Made by a program: the position numbers and the translations under genes. The notes beneath the pieces are model-generated. The model searched no databases and was not told the origin of the DNA. It worked only from the letters and a program-made list of their open reading frames with translations. From positions 684,501 to 748,500 of the forward strand of contig JAQPZY010000928.1 in NCBI GenBank assembly GCA_029931535.1: DNA of 64,000 nucleotides. The letters run 5' to 3'. Source of the DNA: Margaritifera margaritifera (lineage: Eukaryota > Mollusca > Bivalvia > Unionida > Margaritiferidae). Every line of letters starts with the position of its first letter. Position 1 is the stretch's first letter. Positions 30,940 through 41,065 of this stretch are shown here, piece by piece.

Positions 30940-33235
30940 TTTTTTGTAACAGGCTTCCGTAAACGAGTAATAAATTTGTAAGATCTAAAGTTGACTTTTA
31001 TATTGAAGACATGAGTTGTGCAAGGAAAAGGTCTTCAATTAAAACACCCGTCGTACCTATTGATGTATAGTGGACATTCTAATACCAAACAATACTACAA
31101 ACATCGTGTCATAATAACATATTATATACAAAAATGAGAAGGTTCTGTAGTCAAAACTGCACTCTACATTGTACTACACTCAAATACATGTTTTCTTATC
31201 CTTTGTGAATAAAATAATTGCGTATAAACGGGTGAAAGATATATATTTTTCCCCATGTCAAAACCGTTTAAATATGTACGCAAGTTTTATGAAATTTTCA
31301 ATAAGATGATTCTCAAGACAGGAACATAATTTCGAGTGCTTTTTCAGCAGCAGATTTCAAAAGTTTTGTGAGAAAGGGCCAGAACTTGTATGTTTAACTT
31401 TACCCGTACGTAATCACTAGGATACGACCAATCGGAAGTCGCTATTTGGATTTCTTCGATCATTGGAAGAGGAGACTAACTCTGTGCTTATTCCTTTATG
31501 TCCTTTAACTGCAATGATATGTTAAACCCTTCCAGTGTGCCTTTTTAATGTTTAAACCGACAAATTATCTAAATTGCATATAAACATTATATTCCAAATT
31601 TGCCAAGATTTATTTTAAGAATTTCTATGATGAACGCTTCGAAGAACTTTACTGCAGAATAAACAAAAAGACACGAGAAAACTCAATGTTTTCTCATACC
31701 GGTATGTAAAAATCGTGTGTGCAAAAACAGCCCAAAACTCTGATCCAGGTATTAAAATCAGGCAAGACAAAAAGTCGGTTAACTGAAGCAATGAAAATAA
31801 GCCTTAAGTTAAAAATGACTAATACCTTTGACTATATAGTAACATTGGATTAAATAATTGCTTGAAACAGATTACTTGATGTAAGACATAATATGGATAT
31901 ACTTTCTGACTTCAGCAACAATACTATCAAGGACATAAAATTGAGTTCCACGCTATTATGTACTAAAAGTGAGAAGGTGTTTGAAAATGGGATAACAGGT
32001 GACTAGCAAGAAGCAATCCAGGGATGTTTGGAAACTTAAAACCGATTTAGGATCAATGAATCAGCTATTAGTTTCCATGCAACAAGTCAGGAGATAACTG
32101 CCATTCTAAGAAATGTATCTACAATATTCTATAAAAAAAACAGATTTATTATACACAATATACATATTTCAAGATTATGTTATTATGTTTAGTCATAAGG
32201 ATACAGTAGACAAATATAGATATGTGATTCTGGCAGAATTAACTGAACTGGACTGTATGGTTATCAAAAGCTGGATGTGGGGTTTCATGATGGCACATGA
32301 CAAAACGATTCTTTTCAAAGGTAATTAGATCTATATACTATCAAGCAAGAATACCTAATCAGAATTTACCTTTTAAACAAACAACAAGTGAAGGGGTTAC
32401 AGAGAAATTTAATCACCAGAACAATCAATGTTAATATAAAACAATTCCCGATCAGATGATCCCTGCAGCTATTGGTGTATATACATGAACATACGTTCTC
32501 AGATATTGTGCGCGTTTTAAAAACAATCGGTCATAAGACCTGTTTTAGCTGATGGTAATGGGATACAACTGAAAGCATTGAGACTTTAGATAAAATATTG
32601 ACATTGTTTCATATTGATTACCTGCTGGCATGTACAGTCAAGACAGAAGAGTGAACATACATCAGTTTAATGCCAAATTTCCTTTGATTACTTATGTTAA
32701 TAAAATATTTGTCGAGGCTCAGGAAATCCGGATAGTGAAGGATGTAAGCCCACTGCATTGGTGTTATCCAGGCAGACGACTATGGGTCATGGAACTCACC
32801 TGAATATAGCCCTACCTAGTATGCATTAGGAGGAAAGGAGTGATGTGGAAAAACGGGTCTACTCTCATCCTGTTGACACCAGAGGTGCTCATTCTACCTC
32901 TGGTACCAGATGGGATTTTGCCTACCTATGTAAGTCTCAAGAAATAGTATCCCAGTAGGCTGGTATTGGGGGTGGGGTGGGGGTGGGGGAGAGCATGGGA
33001 AATTACTTGCAGAACATAATATCTGATACGGTTCGACCTGTGCGGCCTAGCCTTACTGGTCACCTTTGGCATCAAAAGGACACTGGTATGCCCGTTTACC
33101 TTAGTGTATGCTGTCAGTTTGTCTCCCGGCATCTACGGTATGTAACTATTGGGTTTCCTCGAAATGGGGCCAGATTGTCCCACTATGTGCGTTTGTGGTG
33201 TTATTTCAGATCTAATCTTAGTAGTAGTAGGCTTG
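30940..33235. other. Stretch without recognisable genes
   Basis: About 2.3 kb of AT-rich DNA. A 71-codon frame at 32113-32328 (MYLQYSIKKTDLLYTI) has no recognised domain and no paralog in the window. No repeats of note. Confidence 0.55.
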
Positions 33236-33245
33236 AACTATGTAT

Positions 33246-33249
33246 GCTG

Positions 33250-33341
<92 letters not shown>
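33246..33341. repeat. Compound (TCTA)n(GA)n microsatellite
   Basis: About 14 tatc units followed by a (GA)n tract. It makes the reading frames there a YLSI repeat followed by an RERE repeat, which are artefacts. Confidence 0.95.
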
Positions 33342-33342
<1 letters not shown>

Positions 33343-33369
33343 GAAACGTCATAACATAAGAGTGAAATG

Positions 33370-33830
33370 GTATATTGATTAGAGAATTTTTTTAAAATTC
33401 GTCGCTACTGGGATTCAAACATGGGTCCGCAGATTACGGCACCAATCGCTGCGCCTGAACGCACCAACCCCTATACCCTCTCGACCGTGCACACATCCCC
33501 AAAAAAGGATGGAACATGGCCGCTAATATTAGCATTTTTGTGTAGCAGAGACATCGCATGCTGACCCAGTAATTAAACTCTCATCTAATACACAGTCACT
33601 CCAGATTCCTATGACAGAAATCCAAATATACATTAGACCAAGTGAAATTATATATTGAGAAATACTATTATCACAAGAGAATTTTGTTTTAATTCGTCCC
33701 TACTGAGATTCAAACCTGGATCCGCGGGTTACGGCACCAATTGCCTTGCCTGCACGCACCAACCACCATACACCCTCGACCATGCACACATCCCCCAAAA
33801 AGGATGGAATATACTCGCTAATATGAGCAT
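33370..33830. repeat. Pair of direct-repeat units carrying an inverted tRNA-SINE head
   Basis: The words 'cgctactgggattcaaacatgg' near 33400 and 'ccctactgagattcaaacctgg' near 33700 open two copies of a unit of about 275-300 bp. On the minus strand each copy reads like a tRNA-derived head with a box-B-like GTTTGAATCC word, so each is probably a SINE head in reverse orientation. Confidence 0.65.
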
Positions 33831-34022
33831 TCGTGGGTTCGAATCCTGGCTCGGGCAACGTGGGTATATGAGAAAGCTTGCCAGTAGCTTCCCGTGGGTC
33901 GCTGGTTCTTCTCGGGGTCTTCCAGAGTTCTTCCTCCACCAAATATACTGGCCGCCATGTATAGCCTATAATGTGCTGATAAATGGCGTTAAACCTACCA
34001 AACCAAACCAAACCAAACCAAA
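33828..34022 (+). mobile_element. tRNA-derived SINE, forward
   Basis: The unit contains gggttcgaatcctgg at 33834-33848, a pol III box B, a middle body (cttcctccaccaaatatactggc) and an end in (aacca)n at 34000-34020 after gcgttaaac. This is the layout of tRNA-derived SINEs with a short A/C-rich repeat tail. Box A was not pinned; the 5' end seems truncated by the reverse SINE head just upstream. It is head to head with the reversed head. Confidence 0.65.
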
Positions 34023-34294
34023 GTCAGAAATATTGCTGATACTAGATTCTGCCTGCAAAGAATTTACACCTCTAATCGTAAGGATGATTTAGTTATTAAA
34101 ACCATCTCTGACTTTGCTCAACAAATAAATATCTGCATTAATATTTACAAGTGGATTAAGTGCATCTATATATGATGCAGGAATATATCAGAGCACTTAA
34201 TAATATCTTTGCAGTTCCTCTGGAGTGGTTGAAACTGTGGAACAATTTCTTTACGAGCAAGTGTGGTAGCACTGTGTCATTTTTCTTTATTTAA

Positions 34295-34483
34295 ATGAGC
34301 CGAAAGGACCTTGAGAGGCAATTAGGTTTGGAGGAAGAGAAAGAAGAAACCAGTGTCATGAATGAGGAACTGGAAGAATACAAACAACAATTTAGTATAG
34401 TCATAGTCGATGATATATGCAGGGAGGTAACTGGCGAGATGTTACCAGAGAAGATAATAAACAGAATGGATGAAAACATATGA
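34295..34483 (+). other. 62-codon acidic frame, coding status unclear
   Basis: MSRKDLERQLGLEEEKEETS is followed by NEELEEYKQQ and ends near NRMDENI. The composition is that of a soluble charged protein with possible coiled coil. No family recognised; likely a gene relic or chance. The rest of 34.02-35.29 kb shows no recognisable gene or repeat. Confidence 0.25.
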
Positions 34484-35304
34484 GATATTTGTTAATTTTA
34501 TTGCAGCTAAAATATCAAAGTCTGTGTCAAATATGATAATAGTGTTTGCTCCAGCATTATTTAGCAAGGAAACAGCAATATCCAACCTGATGAACTTCAA
34601 TCAGAACTTAAGGTAGATTGCATAACATCACATGGTATCAGACACATATCTGTGTTTGTTAGTATCAAACTATGTCTACCACAATCTGAGTGCCAGTGTT
34701 ATCACAGCAACACATATAAAGATACTAAAGGATAAAGACAAAGAAAATACAATTCCTGTTCATTAAATGTGCCAAGATTGTTACTACAGGGTCGATACTG
34801 CATCATCAGTAACAATAGCTATGGTAAGTGTATGTACAGCAGTGAAGTTCTTCACATACAAGAATACTAAGGTTACAGATAAACAGAATTCGAAGTGTCT
34901 TTCAACTTCATCTATAAAAGACATTTTACTATTCTTGGTTAGGTTATCTTAAGCTATGATATATCCTGTATTCCTCCAATTAAAGCATAGACCGTTCGTA
35001 GGAATCAGTCAAATCGGAACTAAGACAAAATATAAAGATGGTCAATATGCTATTTCTCCTTAGTATATTCAGCAAAATCATCACCAAAGTATTATTGTTT
35101 CCTCGAAAAGTTAAGCCAAGAAGGCAATCCAACTAAATCAAAGTTATGCCTTAGACTTGTAATGTAACTTTATTCTGCTTCTGATACTGAGCGATTCCTC
35201 GTTTTGATTTTAACGTTGTTTGAATATTCTTTTTTATATTCTCTGTAATGTTTCCTGTAGCAATTAAACCACCTCTGTTGTTTTTTGTTTTTCATAAAAG
35301 TTTA

Positions 35305-35308
<4 letters not shown>

Positions 35309-35353
<45 letters not shown>
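35309..35353. repeat. (TA)n microsatellite
   Basis: About 21 TA units, followed by a few CACA. Confidence 0.95.
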
Positions 35354-35355
<2 letters not shown>

Positions 35356-36029
35356 TCACACACACAAGTTAGGATGCAATAGCACCCACAGCGAACACAC
35401 GTGTTCAATTACTGCTACACAAAATAAACAGCAAACAGGTAAGGTTTATATAAGGGAAGCATATATACAAGAGTGTCAACAAACGTAAACAGGTAATGTA
35501 ACTTAACATGAATGCAACGGGAGAAATAATAACCGCACGTGCAGCTCAGGCTATTCCTGTAGCTGGCGTGCATATATGTAGATGAAAGTATAAAAGCGTT
35601 GCAAGAAACATGTGGAATTGTGTGAAGGGAATAAAAAAAATACAACGATAGAATACAAAGTCAAAAGGAAGCGACAAAATTCAAAGTTTATATATCAAGA
35701 AAAGGATCAATACAAACTCTGGATTATACTGCTCTAAGGTAAGATAATTTCGCTTTTAATTATGGCATTGGAGCAGGTGAGGTATAACGGAATAGGTATA
35801 GTGAAACAGGTAAAGTATGCTATTATAAGTTGTGATTTATTTATAGGCTTATGTCAATTTCTAATTCGATGTTATTAAGGGAGCATAATAATCCAGCTAA
35901 ACACCATTTATCAATGAAATGAACGAGATTCAGTCGGAAAAGTCAGTTTTGATTCTGCATTTTAACCTAGAGAGAAATAAGGATAACGGTGTATTACTGG
36001 TTACAGCTTCTTTATGATAATATGCAAGA

Positions 36030-37500
36030 ATACGTATAATCTATATGGCATATTTGTATTCAGCACATAATAGGAGGCACAAGTCCTCGAATTCAAGTTG
36101 CTTGAACGACGCCTCTGTCGGAAAAAGACCGAATTTAAGGAATGTGTAGAAGGTATTGAAAGAGTTTCTCGATAGTGTCTTCAACCATTCAATTACTAGG
36201 TGTTGTAAGGGACATACTAATTTGCACTCGAAAAATAAATGGTATACAGTTTCGATATAACCACAAAAGTGCATACTTTAGATTTAGAAATTCTTTTAAA
36301 AAACATATTATAATTAACGGGCAAAATATAATGTATACTTTTGAAACACGCATCTCTAGTAATGGGGTCCATGAATTTATTACGTAGGTTTTTCCAAATG
36401 TTGGGGGAAATATAGGTCATACAATTTTTGGACCTTGGGTTCTACAAAGAAATTTTGAAGTTGTCGTCGGTAAATGATCTAAGTAGGGGCTTGGCCAAAT
36501 ATGAAATGGGGTTATTTTCATGAAATTCCTTCAAAACTGTTATGCACTTTGCTGTCATAAAATTGCGGTACGTATAAAGTGTGAGTATACTTACTGAGGC
36601 CTAAATTGGGGTTGAAAGATCTTAGTTGCAAACCAATCCAATACCTTGCAAAGAATTTCCATTTGGCTGAATAATCATCATCGAGTAATTTTTGTATATG
36701 TTGGATACGTATTGCTCTTATTTTACATTCTAAATGAGCAATATTTAGACCACCGTCTTGGAGAGAGTTAACACACACGGCCCTGGCAAGGGTTCAAATT
36801 TTGAATTCCACAGAAACGTAAATATGTTTCTGTTGATTAAAGTATTATAATGTTTAGGATGGTCGATCACAGTTGCAGTATACCAAATTTGCCTACAGGC
36901 TAAAAGATTAACAATGTGGGATTTGGAAACAAGGGATACATTTCTGCTTTTCCATAGTTCTAGTGTATTTGTAAGTCAATTAAAATTTGTGTTCCAGTGA
37001 TCATCATTTGTTAACTCATTATAAAAAAAACCCTACTATTTTTGTTTATCAATCCATGAAATGCCTAAAGGGTGATCACTGAGGCTACTCCATTTTCCCA
37101 TGAACATACCGTTAGATTTACTATAATTGATTTTGGCCCCAGATGCTTGTTCATACATGCGTGCCCAAAATAGACAACATTCGATTGATTTATCCGTGCA
37201 ACAGAAACCTATACTATCGTCCACGTAATGGAGATCTTACAGGCCTCTGTTGCATCTGGGACCTGAATATCTATAATGTCTTTATCATTGCAAAAGGTTC
37301 ATACACTATTACATATAAAAAGAGGGAAAGACTGCAACCCTGACGTACTCTTCTTGAAATTAAAAAGGATCCTGAAATAAAATGATTCTATAAGAACTTT
37401 ATCGTTTTTGTATAAGGCCATTGTCCCAAGTACAAAATTATACAATGCAGAAATTATATTATTGGGGTGGACACGCATTGGTATTTACTAAGTCTACAGT
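36030..37500 (-). pseudogene. ORF2 reverse transcriptase (palm to C-terminus) of the Tx1-like LINE
   Basis: The part nearest the palm (37140-37400) reads in changing frames RRVRQGCSL-like text, then DDSIGFCCTDKSIE, FWARMYEQASGAKINYSKSNGMF. SGAKINYxKSxGxxxGxW is the typical block after the L1/Tx1 palm. It continues to NSLQDGGLNIAHLECKIRAIRIQHIQ (36690-36775) and WKFFARYWIGLQL. The C-terminal HFCGYIETVYHLFFECKLV near 36210-36270 is the cysteine/histidine (C-x2-HxxxxC) end block, with its end at about 36041. The motif usually YADD is seen as DD in a shifted frame (YVDDS). Several stops; no function. Confidence 0.78.
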
Positions 37501-37619
37501 ATGGTGGTAAGTCCTATAATCACATACATATGACAGAATGTGCATAATTACACAACTTGTAAAATATTTGTCCTTAGCTTAAAGGCAAAATATATAAACT
37601 TTGCTGTTTTTCCGATTAC

Positions 37620-38370
37620 TCAATCAGATTTATTACAAAGTAAATTGCAAAATAAGATGGGTATTCGTAATAGTACTTTGGAAGAATCTTAAATCCTTAT
37701 TCTGAGTATTTTGGGTATTTTAATTAAAAAAATGGAATTCATCTTCAATTTCCCCGCTGTCACATAAATAACATACTCTACGTGCCCTATCGACATTTTG
37801 TTGTCTAGCAGTAACTATATGAATAGGAAGTTCTCCTAATCTAGAGAGAGTGTATTACCGTCTTATTTCGTTATTTTCAACAACATATAAGTATTATTCA
37901 CATTCTATAAGACTTTTATAATTCCCATATTTCTGTATAGGGATTGATCCATCTACTTCTTCGTGCCATTCTTGCAAGTTACAGTCCATTACTAGATTGC
38001 AGAATAAATAAATCAACATCGCCAATATCCTATGATATCCACACAAAACCAAACCCATATTTACAAAGTAGCTGTCTAATATAAGTTGCCCAAGTTATTC
38101 TTTCGCTATCCTCCAGTGCCTTTAACATCATATAGCATTTCCTGGGATATCTATAGCTAGACATATGCAACTTACACCAGTATTGTATACATCTAATATG
38201 ATAGTCAATATACATATTATAACGTCTATATTCACCAAGAACTCCCATGTTTGAAGATTGTCTTCTAAGCGACAAAACTGTTGATGGAATTTCTCATATG
38301 TCCACTTTTCAGACTTCTTAACTCTACCACCATTTCTAAAAACAATGATATTTGTCTTATCCATGATTAC
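37620..38370 (-). pseudogene. 3' end of a second LINE inserted in the Tx1-like LINE
   Basis: A fragment reads MDKTNIIVFRNGGRVKKSEKWTYE (about 38290-38360), then ERITWATYIRQLLCKYGFGFVW (near 38050-38110) and NVDRARRVCYLCDSGEIEDEFHF (about 37735-37800). K-T-x-I-V-F-R-x-G-G-x-x-K-x-S-E-K-W and the x-Y-G-F-G-F-V-W / C-x-x-C-...-I-E-D-E-x-H-F blocks mark the C-terminal half of a different LINE clade than the surrounding Tx1-like element. It lies between endonuclease and RT of that element in the same orientation, so it is either an insertion or the result of a template switch. Frame is broken many times. Confidence 0.72.
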
Positions 38371-38389
38371 AGTAAGACCTCATTTTACA

Positions 38390-38965
38390 TTTCTAGTAAT
38401 CCTTACCATATGATGACGAGGACTTTACTGCGTCGTGGTCAGATTGGGTGTAATTAAATCAGCTATGTTTTTAGAAATATAAGCTTTATCTATTCTTCTG
38501 GCTAGTATAGGTAAGGAAGGGTCTTGTGTATTCCTGTACCATGTATATATTTTAAGTGAAGAGTTTTATTTACGAAAAGAATTTATTTTCTCCGATTCAG
38601 TGTTGGGGGCATAGATATTAATGGCGCGATAAGGTGTATTATTATAAGTAAAATCTTCATAAACTAATCTTCCATCGAAATCTGTATCAAATTTGGAAAA
38701 ATAATATTTTTATTAAAATTAATTATTGCAACAACAGAAGAACGACTCTAGCCAAAACTCCAAACTGCATTAAAAAAATTGCAAATTTTCTTGATTTTTT
38801 GATGCAAGGGTTCTATTTTCTACATGAGTTTATTGTAGAAAAAAAAATATAAATAATTAGATGCTACCAAGTTGTTAATCTCATAAAGTTTTTGATTTGT
38901 GTTGACTCGAAGGCCATTACTATTCAATGTAAGGATATTAATTTTGGTTGTCTTATATTATTTGT
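38390..38965 (-). pseudogene. AP-endonuclease region of the Tx1-like LINE
   Basis: The start reads NILTLNSNGLRVNTNQKLYEINNL (about 38870-38945), the LxxxxxNxxGLR opening of APE-type endonucleases. Further fragments are FDGRLVYEDFTYNNTPYRAINIYAPNTESE (38590-38690), where NIYAPN is an APE core block, and ILARRIDKAYISKN (about 38480-38515), the SRIDxIYxS block. These sit in the order known for L1/Tx1 endonucleases. Stops are frequent. The catalytic histidine SDHxxV part at 38400-38420 is visible only as SPRHHMV. Confidence 0.78.
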
Positions 38966-39439
38966 CTACAGGTAAGGTATGTAAAAACCTGCGCATATCA
39001 AGGTAGTGGGGCACGGCTACTCAGTGCAAACTAGTTGCATGAAGCGAGCCGTCCTGAACTCGCGATGAGCAAAATCATTATATATGAGAATATATTTTGT
39101 AACCAGAACTGATTGATGGAAGGATAAAGAGAGAGTGGAGGGGGTACAAACAAAAAGGTAATGTGCAATAAATTAAAAGTAATGATAAGTGAAAATTAAA
39201 CTAATAAAACAACTATTAAAAACATGGAAGTTGAATTAAATATATGAATTATAACACAAAATGAATAAATAGTAGGGATAATATACAATTTAGACGAGTA
39301 ATAGGGAAAGTAGTAAGGGAAATTGAAAAAAAAAACTAGATGGAAAGAAAAGGAAAGATTGAAAAGCAAATAACTATTGTAAATAACGGAATTAATTATA
39401 AAATAGATCAGGCATAAACATGAAATTATGTGTCCATTA

Positions 39440-40540
39440 TTATTGTACATTATCCTTTTCGTTCCATGTCATATCCGTGTCCACGTTTCTCCTTCATTGT
39501 CCGAGGATAGTCTTTGTAGTCCTTAGTCGTTATCATTTTTTTTTAAAGAATGGAAAACACTATGAATCCACATCACTCTCTTCAGCACTAAGACTTCTCT
39601 TTTTTGCCCGTTTATTTGTTACCAACTCCCACGCGCCCAGATCGACATCAAAAAGTTCGCGCTTATCTGAATTGGAGCTTTGGGGGTCTTCCTGAATAGG
39701 GGTTGTCTTTTCTTCCTCTGTGGTTTCCAAAACGGTGTGGGTGCTGGGGCCGGTTTACCTGTCGGGGCCCGCTTAGGGGTTTCAACTGTTGTACTGGTAC
39801 TTGCTGTATCTGTTGTTGCTTGTGGTGGTGGTTAGGAGGTTGTCTGCAGGGGCCGGGTTACCTGCCGGGGGCTGCTGAGGGGTTTCAACTGTTGTACTGG
39901 TACTTGCTGTATCTGTTGTTGCTTGTGGTGGTGGCTGGGAGGGCATGCGTCGTCTGGGATTCGCAGCGGCTGTAGTGGCATATGTTGGCCCTTTCTGAGG
40001 GCAGTCTTTGTGTAGGTGCCCGCACTGCCTACACTTCAAACATAAGGGGGCTCGACCCTTCCTGGTGATTAACATTCCGAAGGATCCCTCAGCCTTGTAC
40101 CATTCGCTTCAAGGGTGTCTTTGTGAAGGAGGGTTTTCTTTCGGACGATGACGTGGCCATAATCTTTTAATACGTCCAGAATTATGTCGTCAGACACATA
40201 TAATGGCAACCAGTGCAGACGAAGAACGATGATCTGGCGGGCGCGATAACGGATGTCATCCCCTTTACATCCGGATGCCGTCTCTTTGGTGTCCAGGACT
40301 ACATTCCATGGGGAACTTTCCCGCTCCCTGTTTATTCCCCTGATGTCTGCATAGATAATGCCAGCAGCTTCCAGATTTTTTTTACCGCATCCTCTCTCTT
40401 CAGGCGTCCATATACTTGAACTGAACAGTACAAAATGTCGGAACCAATGTATCGATGAACATCAGCTTGAATATGGCGATACATGGGAATTTGAAAAATA
40501 ACTTTTTTGGAAAAACTCGAAACTGAGATTTGATCGATAG
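39440..40540 (-). pseudogene. ORF1 (CCHC, RRM-like) protein of the Tx1-like LINE, pseudogene
   Basis: ORF1 binds the LINE RNA. The N-terminal part (about 40080-40540) reads in changing frames like LKREDAVKKIWKLLAL, LPLYVSDDIILDVLKDYGHVIV (an RRM-like block near 40130-40210) and RKKTLLHKDTLEANG. The knuckle CLKCRQCGHLHKDC (39998-40039) has the pattern CX2CX4HX4C. A Pro/Gln/Thr-rich stretch follows, in which a unit of about 103 bp occurs twice in tandem (39747-39945). The end reads RELFDVDLGAWELVTNKRAKKRS and EESDVDS at 39560-39660. Zinc knuckle plus RRM-like domain is the L1/Tx1-type ORF1 plan. Frame is broken at several places. Confidence 0.72.
39747..39950. repeat. About 103-bp tandem duplication within LINE ORF1
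   Basis: ttcaactgttgtactggtac occurs at 39781 and again at 39884. Preceding text in both copies reads ggccggg/tttacctg. The pair lies in the Pro/Thr-rich part of ORF1. Confidence 0.88.
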
Positions 40541-40547
40541 CTTTATT

Positions 40548-40585
40548 GACTAAGATAACTACACTTTGGTCTTAGCCAAAAGGCC
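40548..40585 (-). ncRNA. U2 snRNA 5' fragment (pseudogene), at the 5' edge of the Tx1-like LINE
   Basis: Read on the minus strand the sequence is GGCCTTTTGGCTAAGACC, then AAAGTGTAGTTATCTT. Spliceosomal U2 RNA near its 5' end reads GGCCUUUUGGCUAAGAUCAAGUGUAGUAUCUG, so it matches about 30 bases with one substitution and one or two inserted bases, including the branch-point-recognition GUAGUA region in altered form. Only this 5' part is present; the remaining U2 and Sm site are not visible on the LINE side. The piece is immediately upstream of LINE ORF1 in the same direction, so it may be the target-site flank of a U2-specific LINE or a template-switch product. Confidence 0.75.
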
Positions 40586-40948
40586 TGGAATTATACTCCC
40601 CAAACAATGTTTGCATCTGCCACTTGCCCTGGGCAGAGCAGTCATGGGCCCCAAAACTAGTTTAATTTTGTGTATATAAAAACCTGTGTACAGTTTTGCA
40701 TATAAAACCTATAGTAATCTACCATAACTTAGACTCTTGCAAGGAACAAAATTGACTACAAAGATTACTTTATTTTTTATAACTGAGTTGACACGGGCCC
40801 CTAGAAATCGCCGGGTCCCTGGGCAATTGACCCCCTCAGGAAGGGCTGTTCACATCTCCCAATTATAGAAGTTAGACCATGTTATATCTACTTGTAGGAT
40901 TTATTGTTGTTGTTATAGTTGGATTGATAATATCAAGGTTTATGTCAA
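40586..40948. other. Spacer with a possible hAT-related fragment
   Basis: Words like gggcccctagaaatcgccggg and tccctgggcaattgac near 40795-40840 resemble the interior of the hAT element at 30 kb. No gene is seen. Confidence 0.35.
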
Positions 40949-41065
40949 CACCAGCGTCAGCATACTCATAACCTCCACCGACGTCATCACCAACGTCAGC
41001 ATCCTCATAACCTCCACCGACGCCATCACCAGCGTCAGCATCCTCATAACCTCCACCGACGTCAT
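40949..41065. repeat. 39-bp minisatellite, 3 copies
   Basis: Exactly three 39-bp units (caccagcgtcagcat...cgacgtcat). In the minus frame they read a 13-residue GGGYEDADAGD-type repeat. Confidence 0.92.

Larger units (their letters stand above)
36030..40545 (-). mobile_element. Tx1/L1-like LINE with ORF1 and ORF2, minus strand, dead
   Basis: Transcription runs from high to low coordinates. ORF1 lies at 39440-40540 with a CCHC knuckle, and ORF2 follows with an endonuclease opening near 38935 (NILTLNSNGLRVNTN), an RT palm (VDDSIGFC near 37200-37225) and an L1-like C-terminal region (SLQDGGLNIAHLECK near 36715-36770; FCGYIETVYHLFFEC near 36225-36270). The order and the two ORFs match the Tx1/L1 group (family knowledge). 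A fragment of a second LINE interrupts it at about 37620-38370. Stops and frame changes are many. At the upstream edge it meets a U2 snRNA 5' fragment in the same orientation. Confidence 0.82.

Noticed and set aside
33828..33860. tRNA gene from the gggttcgaatcc box B
   Set aside because: No matching acceptor stem or box A; the unit continues into a SINE body and (aacca)n tail.
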